64,000 bases of DNA from Microbulbifer sp. ALW1. Its GTDB lineage: Bacteria; Pseudomonadota; Gammaproteobacteria; Pseudomonadales; Cellvibrionaceae. Below the pieces are notes generated by a model. It had not been told where the DNA came from and searched no databases. It saw nothing but the letters and a program-made list of their open reading frames with translations. A program made the position numbers and the translations under genes. The stretch lies in the NCBI RefSeq assembly GCF_009903625.1, contig NZ_CP047569.1, positions 1,954,501 to 2,018,500 on the forward strand. The letters run 5' to 3'. Below are positions 28,776-38,351 of this stretch, in pieces; position 1 is the stretch's first letter, and each line of letters opens with the position of its first letter.

Positions 28776-30776
28776 GTGTCGAACTCTGCTCCCCCAAAAC
28801 CCTCCGAGGTCAGCCTGAATCTCGCCACCCCCGGCGAGTTGGAAGGTTTGCAGCCAGCGCAGGCATTAAAGCAGGTGCAGTATCTGCACAGCCTGCTGTT
28901 GAGTGCCAACCGCGGTGTCTGGGAGTGGCATCCTGAAAGCGGGGCGCAGCGAGCCACCGGCAATATCTGGTCGCTGCTGCACCGGGATCCTGAAGTCGCC
29001 CTGTCTCATATCTGGACCGGCGACCTGGAACTGGTGCACTCCGACGACCGCACCGGTCTGTTGTCGTTGCGCAACCGACTGTGCCAGCAGGGTACCTTTG
29101 TCGATACCAGTATCCGGGCCTACGGCAGCGGTGGGCAGCCCCTCTGGTTGCGGCTCTGGGCCCGTGCTTACACCGCGCCCGACGGCGAGCGCTTCTTCCT
29201 TGGCGGCTGTACCGACTACAGCGAATCCCTATCCCCCAAATCGCTGTCTTACTTTTCTGGCGAACGCTTCCACTACGCACTGGATACCCTGGGTGATGGC
29301 CTTTGGGAGTGGGACCTGCGGGTCGATGAAGTGGTGTTGGATAGCGCCTGCTGGCGCATGCTGGGATACGGCCGCGGCCAGAGCGAAGCGGATGCGCGCG
29401 CTTCCCTGGTGCGCTGGAAGACCCATATGGTCGAGGAAGACTATGCCGACGTTAAGCAGGCCATGGAGGACAATGTCCGGGAGCAGTTGCCGCTGGATGT
29501 CGAGTTCCGCCTCAAGCACCGCGAGGGCAGTATTGTCTGGGTGCGCTGTCGGGGCAATGTGCAGCGGAGCAGTACCGGGCGCCCAATCCGGGTACTGGGT
29601 ATTCTTCAGGACATTACTGCCAGCAAAACCAAGCAGTTGCGGTTGGAAGAAGAATTGCAGCGTCTGCGGGGGGAAAGTCGCGACCGCTCGGAGTTATTGT
29701 CCAGCCTCAGCCATGAATTGCGCACGCCCCTGAATGCCATCCTGGGCTACAGCCAGATGGTAGAGCTGGACCAGAGCCTGAATCCGGATCAGCGCTTGCG
29801 CATGGGGGAAATTCGCAAGGCGGGGCAGCATATGTTGCACCTGGTGGGGGATGTGCTGGACCTGGCGCGTATCGACAGCAACCGGCTCGCGCCTTCGATT
29901 GAGCCTGTCCAGCCCGCCAACCTGGTGGCTGACTGTCGACGCTTGCTGGAACCCCTGGCGGACACTCGCAAGGTCAATCTCACCTTTGAGCCTCTCGGCT
30001 GGGAGCGGGCCTATATCCTGGCGGACCCGGTGCGCTTCAAGCAGGTGGTGCTGAACCTGGTGGGCAATGCGATCAAGTACAACCGCGAAAGTGGACGAGT
30101 GGTGATTACCTTTGCCCCCCAGGCCGAGGGATGGCTGCGCCTCAGTGTGTTGGACACCGGCTACGGCATCGCGGTCAACAAACAGCCGCAGGTGTTTGAG
30201 CCGTTTAATCGGCTGGGGGCTGAGCAGGGCAAAATTGAAGGCACCGGGGTGGGGCTGGCGATTGCCAAGCAGCTGACTGAGGCCATGGGTGGGCGCATCG
30301 GGTTCGACAGCGAAGAGGGGCAGGGCTCCGTTTTCTGGATCGAGTTCCTGATGAACGATGCACCAGAGGCCGTATTACAGATGGCGGCGCGGCCGGATTA
30401 TGCGCGTATGCTGCCAAGGTGCCGGGTGCTCTTCGTTACCGGTCGGGCTTCCAACGGAAACCGGCTGAAAGCCGTGCTGGCTTCGGTACCACAGGTAGAG
30501 CTGCAAATAGCCACAGATGCCATGAAGGGTATTTACGCCGCGCGCACCGCGAGGCCCGAGGTGATTCTGGTCGATGGTGAGCTGCCCGGTGTATCACTGA
30601 AAGACTTTTCAAACATCGTGCGCAGCGACCCGGTGACGGCAGATATTCCACTTGTGGGTATCGTCGAGCAGCGCAGTGCACATGTGGATGTCTGTGTGCC
30701 GGCTTCTTACGATCTGGCTGCACTGGCCGAGGGCTTGCGCTATGGCCTGTCATCTACGATGGCAGTGGTGGACTGA
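28776..30776 (+). CDS. PAS-PAS sensor histidine kinase with degenerate receiver domain
   Basis: Predicted soluble 666-residue sensor kinase. Two PAS-like domains (about 40-160 and 165-285) are followed by a HisKA helix with the phospho-acceptor H313 in SSLSHELRTPLNAILGYSQ. The HATPase has an N-box (NLVGNAIKYN), G1 (LDTGYGIA) and G2 (GTGVGLAIAKQL). The C-terminal 120 residues resemble a receiver: VILVDGELPGV keeps one aspartate, but the acidic pair and the conserved lysine are absent, so phosphotransfer there is doubtful. I chose the GTG at 28776 after TTAGGCGG; an upstream in-frame ATG at 28647 would read through the terminator. Next to a c-di-GMP gene. Confidence 0.85.
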   Translation: MSNSAPPKPSEVSLNLATPGELEGLQPAQALKQVQYLHSLLLSANRGVWEWHPESGAQRATGNIWSLLHRDPEVALSHIWTGDLELVHSDDRTGLLSLRNRLCQQGTFVDTSIRAYGSGGQPLWLRLWARAYTAPDGERFFLGGCTDYSESLSPKSLSYFSGERFHYALDTLGDGLWEWDLRVDEVVLDSACWRMLGYGRGQSEADARASLVRWKTHMVEEDYADVKQAMEDNVREQLPLDVEFRLKHREGSIVWVRCRGNVQRSSTGRPIRVLGILQDITASKTKQLRLEEELQRLRGESRDRSELLSSLSHELRTPLNAILGYSQMVELDQSLNPDQRLRMGEIRKAGQHMLHLVGDVLDLARIDSNRLAPSIEPVQPANLVADCRRLLEPLADTRKVNLTFEPLGWERAYILADPVRFKQVVLNLVGNAIKYNRESGRVVITFAPQAEGWLRLSVLDTGYGIAVNKQPQVFEPFNRLGAEQGKIEGTGVGLAIAKQLTEAMGGRIGFDSEEGQGSVFWIEFLMNDAPEAVLQMAARPDYARMLPRCRVLFVTGRASNGNRLKAVLASVPQVELQIATDAMKGIYAARTARPEVILVDGELPGVSLKDFSNIVRSDPVTADIPLVGIVEQRSAHVDVCVPASYDLAALAEGLRYGLSSTMAVVD

Positions 30777-30914
30777 TCTGTACGGGACAGTTCTTTTCTG
30801 CAAGGTCGTGAAAGGTCGCGCAGGGTAAATGGGTAAAAGGAAAAACGTCACTAATTAGACTCTCAGTTAGAGTCTCAAGAAAAACAACGGATTAGCAAAA
30901 GGAAGTCATGCTTA

Positions 30915-32993
30915 ATGTCCGCGTATACCCCGGGTGGAAATAGAATAAAAATGGGGGCTGGGGTTGTTCAGCCTGGGCAGCGGGAGCGTATTTTGCCGAT
31001 GGCGCTATTCCTGGCTGTTGGCAGTTTCTGTCTAGCGTTTTTCTGTAAAAACTTTCTTTCTCTGTCAGGAGGCATCGCCGCCGTCTGGTTGGCCGATGCT
31101 CTGGCCATCGCCTTTCTCTATCGCTACTCCGTACGCCATTGGCCGCTATTGTTGACGGCGGCATTCGCGGGCAATTTTGTTGCGGCAATAAGTGTCGGTT
31201 TTGAATGGGGAATTGCCGCCATGTACTCTCTGGCTGGCGCCGCAGAGGCATTGACGGCAGCCTGCCTGCTGCGCACATTCTGTGCCGATGGCGATTTCTT
31301 CGGCAGTATGTGGCGCTGGCTCCGGTTTATATTTTTTGGTGCCTTGCTGTCGACGCTGGCCGGCGCTGGAGTCGGCGCATCGGTTGCCGCCCTGTTTCGC
31401 GGGGCGCCTTTCACCGATGTCTTTCTGTACTGGTATCTGGCTGATGCCATCGGGATCTGCATATTTCTCCCGCTGATTTACCTGATCAATTCCGAAGCGG
31501 CTGTCAGAATTTTTTCGTTCCGCTCCATTGTGCACCTGGTGCTGGTGTGGTTGACGTCACTGGTCTGTGTGGTGGCAGTTCTAGCGATTTTTCCTTATCC
31601 GTTTGTCTTTATTACCCTGCCACTTATCTGGGCTGCATCGCGACTGGAATTACCACAGGCGTTGCTGGTGATTTTCTCGGCCACAGTCAGTTTAGTGATG
31701 ATCCTTACCAAAGGCGTCGCCTGGCTGCCGGATACCCTGCCGGTTATCCAAACTCCGCTGGATTTCCTACCGTTGTATGCGGGGATAGTACCTGCGTATG
31801 TGATGGCGGTTGCTTCCAGTATCGAGCGGAAACGCAGTCAGCGCATTATGGAGGTGGAAAGTAGTTTTCGTGCGGCCATGGAGTCCTCCCGGATAGGTAT
31901 GCTGCTGGTGTCGCTGGACAATCGGATTATTCAGGCGAATGCCAGCTTCTGCCGCTTTATCGGCTACACCGAGGTGGTGCTCAAGGGGCTCAGTATCCGC
32001 GAAGTGGTACTCAGTGATGCCCCCGGGGCCGGTGACGGAAAAGCCGGGGGTGGCCGGCAGCCGCTGATCGATTTTGAAGTGGGCTTTGTGCAGGATGCGG
32101 AGTGGCGTTTCGTGCGTAAAAACGGCGAGTTGGTGTGGGGACACTGGTCCTGCAGCCTCGCCCGGGGAGCGCACAATGAGCCGCTCTATGCAGTGGTGCA
32201 GGTGGAAGATATTGACTGGCGAAAACGCAGTGAAGCACAGCTTGCCCGCGCAGAAGAGCGCTGGAAATTCTCACTCACCGTCACCGGTCAGGTGGTGTAT
32301 GACTGGGATCTGATTTCCGGCAAAACCTTCTACTCCGAGTGGCTGAGCAGTGGTATCGGTATTGACTCCTCCCGCCTGGCCAGCCGGCAGGACTGGTTGG
32401 CGCGCGTGGATCGTGAAGATCGTGAGCGTTTACTGCAGGCGCAGTTGTCGCACTTTGCCGGCGCCGTGCGGGATATTGACTGTCAGTATCGGGTGCGTAC
32501 GGACTCCGGAGCCTTGCGCTGGATCCATGAGGTGGCCAGGGTGATGGAGTCCAGTGACGACGGACAGCCCCTGCGACTGATCGGTGTATTGCGGGATATT
32601 ACCGACAATAAAAATATGGCGCGCTCGCTGGCGGAAGAAAAAGAGCATCTGCAGGTTACCCTGACCGCCATTGCCGACGCGGTGATTGCCACCGACAGAT
32701 TGCGCCGCATTACCTTTATGAACCCGGTGGCAGAACAGCTTACCGGTTGGCGGTTGGAAGAGGTGAAAGGGCGCGAAGTCGGGCTGGTGTTCCAGATTTC
32801 CAGTGGCCGGCAAGGCGCGCCGGTGACTGGCCCGGTCGAGGAGTGTCTGGCCCACAACTTACCGGTGTTTTCCGCAGACGGTACCGTACTGCACAACCGC
32901 AGTGGTGCCAGCTACGATGTCAAATGTTCGGCCTCGCCGCTGCGCACCAGTAATGGCCAACTGCTGGGGCCGTGCTCGCCTTTCAGGATGTGA
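30915..32993 (+). CDS. MASE1-PAS sensor part of a frameshifted GGDEF-EAL protein
   Basis: N-terminal fragment of a c-di-GMP turnover protein. Residues 1-300 form an eight-span MASE1-type membrane sensor (with GGIAAVWLADALAIAFLYRY), then three PAS-like domains to about residue 680. The frame then ends with 7 odd residues (PCSPFRM) and a stop at 32993. Adding one G to the GGGG run at 32966-32969 restores GAVLAFQDVTETRQL and joins the GGDEF-EAL part in the next frame. AAGGAAG precedes the ATG. Either a sequencing error, a real inactivating mutation, or a -1 slip site. Confidence 0.8.
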   Translation: MSAYTPGGNRIKMGAGVVQPGQRERILPMALFLAVGSFCLAFFCKNFLSLSGGIAAVWLADALAIAFLYRYSVRHWPLLLTAAFAGNFVAAISVGFEWGIAAMYSLAGAAEALTAACLLRTFCADGDFFGSMWRWLRFIFFGALLSTLAGAGVGASVAALFRGAPFTDVFLYWYLADAIGICIFLPLIYLINSEAAVRIFSFRSIVHLVLVWLTSLVCVVAVLAIFPYPFVFITLPLIWAASRLELPQALLVIFSATVSLVMILTKGVAWLPDTLPVIQTPLDFLPLYAGIVPAYVMAVASSIERKRSQRIMEVESSFRAAMESSRIGMLLVSLDNRIIQANASFCRFIGYTEVVLKGLSIREVVLSDAPGAGDGKAGGGRQPLIDFEVGFVQDAEWRFVRKNGELVWGHWSCSLARGAHNEPLYAVVQVEDIDWRKRSEAQLARAEERWKFSLTVTGQVVYDWDLISGKTFYSEWLSSGIGIDSSRLASRQDWLARVDREDRERLLQAQLSHFAGAVRDIDCQYRVRTDSGALRWIHEVARVMESSDDGQPLRLIGVLRDITDNKNMARSLAEEKEHLQVTLTAIADAVIATDRLRRITFMNPVAEQLTGWRLEEVKGREVGLVFQISSGRQGAPVTGPVEECLAHNLPVFSADGTVLHNRSGASYDVKCSASPLRTSNGQLLGPCSPFRM

Positions 32994-34393
32994 CCGAAAC
33001 CCGCCAGCTGATTCGTCAGCTGCGCTACAAAGCCAATCACGATGACCTCACCCACCTGCCAAACCGAGAAGCCTTTAAACGGGATCTGATGGATGCTGTG
33101 GATAACGTGCAGGAGAGCGACAGCGTGCATGTGCTTGCGTATATGGACCTCGATCGCTTTAAGGTTATCAACGACAGTGCCGGGCATATGGCGGGTGATG
33201 CGCTGTTGAAAAATGTCGCACGCTTTTTGCGTGGCCAGTTGCGGGAGGTTGACAGCGTCGCACGTCTGGGTGGCGATGAATTCGGCCTGTTGCTGCGCAA
33301 CTGCAACAAAGAACAGGGGCGCCTGCGCTGCGAACAGCTGGTGAGGAAAATCATTGCCCTGCGCTTCCCCTGGAATGGACGCATTTTCGATGTAGGTGCC
33401 AGTGTGGGGGTGACGGAAATCCGCCGGGACAACAACCAGTTGGTGGACCTGATGAGTCAGGCCGATGTCGCCTGTTATTCCGCAAAGCACGCCGGGCGTG
33501 GTGCGGTGGTGTTGTACGAGGCGGACAGCAGCGCGGCGGCGGAGCAGCACCGGGAAATTCATATGGCATCCCGCATTCGCGAGGCGCTGGACCTGAATCA
33601 CCTGCGGTTATTTGCGCAACCGGTCGCCAGTGCCGGGGATATTACCCAGGTCAGCCACTACGAACTACTGGTGCGCATGGTGGATGGGGATGGCAATCTG
33701 ATTCTGCCGGGTGCGTTCATTCCTGCGGCGGAGCGCTATGGGTTGATGTTGCAGGTGGATCACTGGGTGCTACAGGAATTCCTCCTGCGCCAGGCATCTG
33801 CTGTAGCGGCCAGCGGCTTGAGTTTTGCCATGAACCTGTCCGCGGATGCGCTCGGCGATGGTGGGTTTCAGCGGCAGCTGTTGTCCCTGCTGGCGACGTC
33901 GCCCTTGGTGGCCGAGCGTTTTGGTATTGAAATTACCGAGACCGCCATGATCAACCAGATGGAGAGTGCCAGCCAGTTCGTCGTTTCGCTACGGGAGCTC
34001 GGTTGCAAGGTGGCGCTGGACGACTTCGGCAATGGCCTCAGCTCGTTTAATTACCTGAAGGCGTTTGCTATTGACTACATCAAAATCGACGGCAGCTTTG
34101 TGCGTCAGGTGGAGTCCAACTTTGTGGACCTGATGATTGTGGAGTCCATTAACCAGGTAGCCCACCGGCTCAAGGCGCGCACGATTGCTGAATTTGTTGA
34201 AGATTCGGCAACGGCGGAGCGATTGAACAGAATCGGCGTGGATCTTGTGCAGGGTTTCCATATTGGTCGCCCGTTACCGCTGGAAGAGGTGCTGGCCAAA
34301 GCCGCCGCAGGTAAGCCGGAATCGGACAGGCGGGATTTCGATAAGCAGGACCTTGAAGAACATCGCCCGGTGATTGAGCTGGAGCAGGACTAG
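32972..34393 (+). CDS. GGDEF-EAL output part of the frameshifted c-di-GMP protein
   Basis: C-terminal fragment, 473 codons open from the GTG at 32972, which lies inside the upstream frame and has no ribosome site; I regard it as the continuation of the preceding gene. The diguanylate cyclase domain has DLDRFKVIND and the active-site RLGGDEFG, unmutated. The phosphodiesterase domain has ELLVR in place of EAL (glutamate kept), plus DDFGNGLSSFNYLK and IKIDGSFV, so both activities could be intact. If the frameshift is real, this part could only be made by slippage or internal initiation. Confidence 0.8.
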   Translation: MLAFQDVTETRQLIRQLRYKANHDDLTHLPNREAFKRDLMDAVDNVQESDSVHVLAYMDLDRFKVINDSAGHMAGDALLKNVARFLRGQLREVDSVARLGGDEFGLLLRNCNKEQGRLRCEQLVRKIIALRFPWNGRIFDVGASVGVTEIRRDNNQLVDLMSQADVACYSAKHAGRGAVVLYEADSSAAAEQHREIHMASRIREALDLNHLRLFAQPVASAGDITQVSHYELLVRMVDGDGNLILPGAFIPAAERYGLMLQVDHWVLQEFLLRQASAVAASGLSFAMNLSADALGDGGFQRQLLSLLATSPLVAERFGIEITETAMINQMESASQFVVSLRELGCKVALDDFGNGLSSFNYLKAFAIDYIKIDGSFVRQVESNFVDLMIVESINQVAHRLKARTIAEFVEDSATAERLNRIGVDLVQGFHIGRPLPLEEVLAKAAAGKPESDRRDFDKQDLEEHRPVIELEQD

Positions 34394-34411
34394 CAGGGCA
34401 AAGAGAGGGGG

Positions 34412-34436
34412 CTCCCCGGGAATTGCTCCCGGGGAG
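34412..34436. terminator. Hairpin between convergent genes (possible bidirectional terminator)
   Basis: CTCCCCGGGA, 5-nt loop, TCCCGGGGAG: a perfect 10-bp stem centred between the EAL gene and suhB, which converge. There is no T run on either strand, so termination efficiency is uncertain. Confidence 0.5.
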
Positions 34437-34444
34437 TTGGAAGC

Positions 34445-35251
34445 TTACTGGCGAATTTTGCCCAGGTGCTTACCGACGATCTGCAGCAGCGGTTTGAAGG
34501 TTTTCGGGGTGGCGCAAACCAGGTTGCCGGAGTCTAGGTAGTCATTGCCACCGCGGAAATCGCTGATCAGGCCGCCGGCCTCTTTCACCAGCAGGGAGCC
34601 CGCGGCGATGTCCCAGGTATTCAGGTACATCTCCCAGAAGCCGTCGAAGCGGCCCGCGGCCACATAGGCCAGGTCCAGTGCAGCCGCGCCAGGGCGGCGG
34701 ATGCCCGCAGTTTGGCCTGCGATTTCTTTCATCGCGCCCAGGTAAGCGTCGATGTTCTCAAGTGAATCACCGTTGAAAGGGATGCCGGTGCCGATGAGGG
34801 CGCCGTTCAGGCCCTGGCGATTGGAGACGCGAATGCGGCGACCGTTGAGTGCTGCACCGCGGCCACGGCTGGCGGTGAATTCCTCACGCTTGATGGGGTC
34901 CAGTACCACCGCATGTTCGATCTGGCCGCGGTAGCGGCAGGCGATGGAAACCGCGAAGTGCGGGCAGTTGTGGATAAAGTTGGTGGTGCCGTCCAGTGGG
35001 TCGATGATCCACTCATATTCCGGCTCGGCGCCTTCCTGCAGGCCGCTTTCTTCGGCGCGGATGCTGTGTTTGGGGAAGGCTTTGCGCAGGTGGTAGATGA
35101 TCTCCTGCTCGCTCGCCTTGTCCACCTCGGTCACGAAATCGTTGCGGCCTTTCTCTTCGAACTTCATCAGGTCGCCGCGCTCCCAGGCGCGCTCGATCAG
35201 TTCACCGGCCTTGCGCGCAGCGCGCAGGGCAATATTCAGCATGGGTTCCAT
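34445..35251 (-). CDS. suhB: Inositol-1-monophosphatase family protein SuhB
   Basis: Mg-dependent inositol monophosphatase fold; in E. coli SuhB also joins the rRNA antitermination complex. The metal-binding motifs are WIIDPLDGTTNF and WDIAAGSLLVKEAGG, with the upstream EE of RAEESGL. Length 268 matches. It is divergent from trmJ, as in E. coli, where suhB also sits next to trmJ-iscR. Confidence 0.95.
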   Translation of the reverse strand: MEPMLNIALRAARKAGELIERAWERGDLMKFEEKGRNDFVTEVDKASEQEIIYHLRKAFPKHSIRAEESGLQEGAEPEYEWIIDPLDGTTNFIHNCPHFAVSIACRYRGQIEHAVVLDPIKREEFTASRGRGAALNGRRIRVSNRQGLNGALIGTGIPFNGDSLENIDAYLGAMKEIAGQTAGIRRPGAAALDLAYVAAGRFDGFWEMYLNTWDIAAGSLLVKEAGGLISDFRGGNDYLDSGNLVCATPKTFKPLLQIVGKHLGKIRQ

Positions 35252-35445
35252 AACGATTCCGCGTTCAAATGTGTTTAAAAAGCAGGTCCGGGCAGGCCGG
35301 GCGGGCGCGATTGTAGGGATTCCTGTGCAATTTTGCTACACTCCGCGCCCGTTTTATAACAGCTAAGTGTAGGGTAGGCGCGCAGGGCGTTGCCAATCCT
35401 CTGGTGCACTTCCCAAGCTACCTCTATCTATATCCGGAAATTCCC

Positions 35446-36258
35446 ATGGCGACGTCTCCTTCCGAATCCGCAGCCCAGATGGCCTCCCAGTCGGCACTTG
35501 CCGCGCTGGACAATATTCGCGTGGTGCTGGTGAACAGCGCTCACCCGGGCAACATTGGCGGCGCCGCCCGCGCCCTCAAGAATATGGGGATGAGCCAGCT
35601 CTACCTGGTGCAGCCGCGGGAATTCCCCGCTGCCAATGCCGTCTGGCGTGCCGCCGGTGCGGCCGAGTTGCTGGACAGCGCAGTGGTGGTGGAGACCCTG
35701 GAAGAGGCCGTAGCCGACTGCGGCCTGGTGGTCGCCACCAGCGCCCGCGAGCGCCGCATTCCCTGGCCGCTGCTTACGCCGCGGGAGTGTGGTCGCCGCG
35801 CGGTGGAAGAAGCCAAGTCTCACCCCGTGGCACTGGTATTCGGGCGCGAAGACCGCGGGCTGACCAACGAGGAGCTGCAGGCGTGCAACTTCCATGTGCA
35901 TATTCCGGCCAACCCCGAGTACAGCTCCCTGAATCTGGCCACCGCAGTCCAGGTACTGGCCTACGAAGCGCGTATGGCGGCGCTGGAATCCGAGAAGGGC
36001 GGAGAGCTGAACTTTGCCGACTGGGACAGGCCGCCGGCGAAAGCCGCGGACATGGAGCTTTACTACGAGCACCTGGAACTGGCTCTGGCGGAGCTGGGTT
36101 TTATCGACCCGGACAATCCCCGGCAGACCCTGACTCGACTGCGTCGTCTGTTCAGTCGGGTGCGTCCGGATGATATGGAACTGGGCATTCTGCGGGGGAT
36201 GCTGACGGCCATCCAGAACCATATCCACCGCGCCGGTGGCCAGGGGCGCCCGGAATAG
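35446..36258 (+). CDS. trmJ: tRNA (cytidine/uridine-32-2'-O)-methyltransferase TrmJ
   Basis: SPOUT methyltransferase modifying position 32 of tRNA anticodon loops. IRVVLVNSAHPGNIGGAARA near the start is the family signature; VFGREDRGLTNEEL and PEYSSLNLATAVQVLAYE form the knotted SAM-binding region. The ATG at 35446 follows GGAAAT and gives 270 residues; an in-frame GTG at 35404 would add an unrelated stretch. It immediately precedes iscR, the E. coli order. Confidence 0.93.
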   Translation: MATSPSESAAQMASQSALAALDNIRVVLVNSAHPGNIGGAARALKNMGMSQLYLVQPREFPAANAVWRAAGAAELLDSAVVVETLEEAVADCGLVVATSARERRIPWPLLTPRECGRRAVEEAKSHPVALVFGREDRGLTNEELQACNFHVHIPANPEYSSLNLATAVQVLAYEARMAALESEKGGELNFADWDRPPAKAADMELYYEHLELALAELGFIDPDNPRQTLTRLRRLFSRVRPDDMELGILRGMLTAIQNHIHRAGGQGRPE

Positions 36259-36328
36259 CGGCTGCGGCTAATCCGTCATATAGCCCGGTGTGCCTGCTGG
36301 ATAACAAATTGGTATAACCAGCCGCCAA

Positions 36329-36353
36329 ATACCCGACCAGTCTACTGGGCTAT
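36329..36353 (+). promoter_or_regulatory. IscR type 1 binding site, upstream copy
   Basis: 25-bp site starting ATACCCGACC and ending TGGGCTAT. It fits the [2Fe-2S]-IscR type 1 pattern (ATA-S-YY-GACT ... RR-STAT) with a few mismatches in the middle, and abuts the second site exactly. Confidence 0.7.
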
Positions 36354-36378
36354 ATACTTGACTGAACTAGTGGGTTAT
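36354..36378 (+). promoter_or_regulatory. IscR type 1 binding site, promoter-proximal copy
   Basis: 25-bp site starting ATACTTGACT and ending TAGTGGGTTAT, close to the E. coli iscR type 1 consensus (left half exact). It covers the -35 box, so holo-IscR binding should repress the operon, giving the usual feedback on Fe-S supply. Confidence 0.8.
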
Positions 36379-36386
36379 TTCATACT
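36358..36386 (+). promoter_or_regulatory. Sigma-70 promoter of the isc operon
   Basis: TTGACT (36358-36363), 17-bp spacer, CATACT (36381-36386). Predicted start near 36393, about 80 nt before the iscR ATG. The -35 box is inside the IscR site. Confidence 0.75.
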
Positions 36387-36473
36387 CGCGCCCCGATTCA
36401 GTGGTGCTGGTGAGGGCTGCAGGCATCAGAAGATGCTGGGGTAGGCCCACAAACCGGACCGACAGGAGGGGAT

Positions 36474-36968
36474 ATGCGTTTAACAACCAAGGGGCGGTAT
36501 GCGGTCACAGCAATGCTGGACCTGGCGTTGCACGCCGAGCGGGGCCCTATCAGCCTGGCCGATATTTCCAAGCGCCAGGATATTTCCCTGTCCTATCTGG
36601 AACAGCTTTTTTCCCGTTTGCGTCAGTCCGGCCTCGTATCCAGTGTGCGCGGCCCCGGTGGTGGTTACCGCCTGGCGCGGCCGGGTGCGGAAATCTGTGT
36701 GGCGGAGATCATCGACGCCGTGAACGAATCCGTAGATGCCACCAGCTGTGGCGGCAACAGCGATTGCTCCGGCGGCGAGCAATGCCTCACCCACTATCTG
36801 TGGACTGACCTCAGTCGTCAGATTCACAGCTTCCTCGACGGTATCAGCCTCGCCGATCTGGTGGCCCGTGCCGAAGTGCAGGAAGTGGCCCGCCGTCAGG
36901 ACGGCCGCAATGGCGCGGTCGACGAGCTGGTCGAGCAGAAAGTAGCGATTATTGGCGGCTTACAGTAA
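36474..36968 (+). CDS. iscR: Fe-S cluster assembly regulator IscR (Rrf2 family)
   Basis: Winged-helix repressor that senses the cell's Fe-S status through a bound [2Fe-2S] cluster. [20 protein letters not shown] is the family N-terminus; the cluster ligands are the three cysteines in [17 protein letters not shown] (about 92-104). Length 164. AGGAGGGG lies just upstream of the ATG. Two IscR sites in front of it indicate autoregulation. Confidence 0.97.
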   Translation: MRLTTKGRYAVTAMLDLALHAERGPISLADISKRQDISLSYLEQLFSRLRQSGLVSSVRGPGGGYRLARPGAEICVAEIIDAVNESVDATSCGGNSDCSGGEQCLTHYLWTDLSRQIHSFLDGISLADLVARAEVQEVARRQDGRNGAVDELVEQKVAIIGGLQ

Positions 36969-37091
36969 GGTGCCGGCCGCCCGGTCAGGCGGCAGAACCT
37001 GGCGGCAGGTTTAACTGACCCCAGAATTTAGTGCGCAGCAAGCGAAAGCAGTTAGGCGCTGACAGATGTCAGCGAGTGGAGACAAAAGATT

Positions 37092-38306
37092 ATGAAGCTT
37101 CCCATTTACCTGGATTATTCGGCAACTTGTCCGGTGGACCCGCGCGTCGCCAGTAAAATGGCGGAGCAGCTGACCATGGACGGCAACTTCGGTAACCCGG
37201 CTTCCCGCTCCCACCTGTTTGGCTGGAAAGCGGAAGAGGCGGTTGAAGACGCCCGTCGCCAAGTGGCGGAACTGGTCAATGCCGACCCTCGCGAAATCGT
37301 CTGGACCAGCGGCGCGACCGAGTCTGACAACCTGGCCATCAAAGGTGCCGCGCACTTTTACCAGGGCCGCGGCAAACACATCATTACCTCCAAGATCGAG
37401 CACAAAGCGGTGCTGGATACCTGCCGCCAGCTGGAGCGCGAGGGCTTCGAAGTTACCTACCTGAATCCCAAGGAAGACGGCATCGTCTACCCGGAGCAGG
37501 TACAGGAAGCGCTGCGCGAAGACACCATTCTGGTGAGCCTGATGCACGTCAATAACGAGATCGGCGTGATCAACGATATTGCTGCCATTGGCGAGCTGTG
37601 CCGCGAGCGCAAGATCATCTTCCACGTGGATGCGGCCCAGAGCGCCGGCAAGATCGATATCGACCTGGCGGAACTGAAAGTGGACCTGATGTCCTTCTCC
37701 GCCCACAAAGTCTACGGCCCCAAGGGTATTGGTGCCCTGTATGTGCGCCGCAAGCCGCGTGTACGTATTGAAGCCCAGATGCACGGTGGTGGTCACGAGC
37801 GCGGTATGCGCTCCGGTACCCTGCCTACCCACCAGGCGGTGGGCATGGGCGAAGCGTTCCGTATCGCCAAGGAAGAAATGGCGGAAGAGACCAAGCGCCT
37901 GCTGGCCCTGCGTGAGCGTTTCTGGAGCCAGATCAGCGACATGGAAGAGGTGCATATCAACGGTTCCATGGAGCACCGCGTGCCGGGCAACCTGAACGTG
38001 AGCTTCGCGTTTGTTGAAGGTGAAAGCCTGATCATGTCCCTGAAGGATCTGGCCATTTCATCCGGTTCCGCCTGTACTTCTGCCAGCCTGGAGCCCAGTT
38101 ATGTTCTGCGCGCCCTGGGCGTGAACGACGAGCTGGCCCACAGTTCCCTGCGCTTCAGTTTCGGTCGTTTTACTACGGAACAGGACGTGGATACTGCGGC
38201 CAAAGAAGTAAGGCAGGCAGTTGAAAAACTGCGTGAATTGTCGCCGCTCTGGGACATGTACAAAGACGGCATTGATCTCAGTACCATTGAATGGGCAGCA
38301 CACTAA
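37092..38306 (+). CDS. iscS: Cysteine desulfurase IscS
   Basis: PLP enzyme that takes sulfur from cysteine and hands it to IscU and to tRNA thiolation partners. N-terminal [17 protein letters not shown] lysine in [14 protein letters not shown], and the mobile catalytic cysteine in [20 protein letters not shown] are all intact. Length 404 is the E. coli length. It is preceded by GGAG and separated from iscR by 123 bp. Confidence 0.98.
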   Translation: MKLPIYLDYSATCPVDPRVASKMAEQLTMDGNFGNPASRSHLFGWKAEEAVEDARRQVAELVNADPREIVWTSGATESDNLAIKGAAHFYQGRGKHIITSKIEHKAVLDTCRQLEREGFEVTYLNPKEDGIVYPEQVQEALREDTILVSLMHVNNEIGVINDIAAIGELCRERKIIFHVDAAQSAGKIDIDLAELKVDLMSFSAHKVYGPKGIGALYVRRKPRVRIEAQMHGGGHERGMRSGTLPTHQAVGMGEAFRIAKEEMAEETKRLLALRERFWSQISDMEEVHINGSMEHRVPGNLNVSFAFVEGESLIMSLKDLAISSGSACTSASLEPSYVLRALGVNDELAHSSLRFSFGRFTTEQDVDTAAKEVRQAVEKLRELSPLWDMYKDGIDLSTIEWAAH

Positions 38307-38351
38307 TTGCTGCCTGAGCGCGGCACAGAAACGAATTGAGAGGGTATAGTC

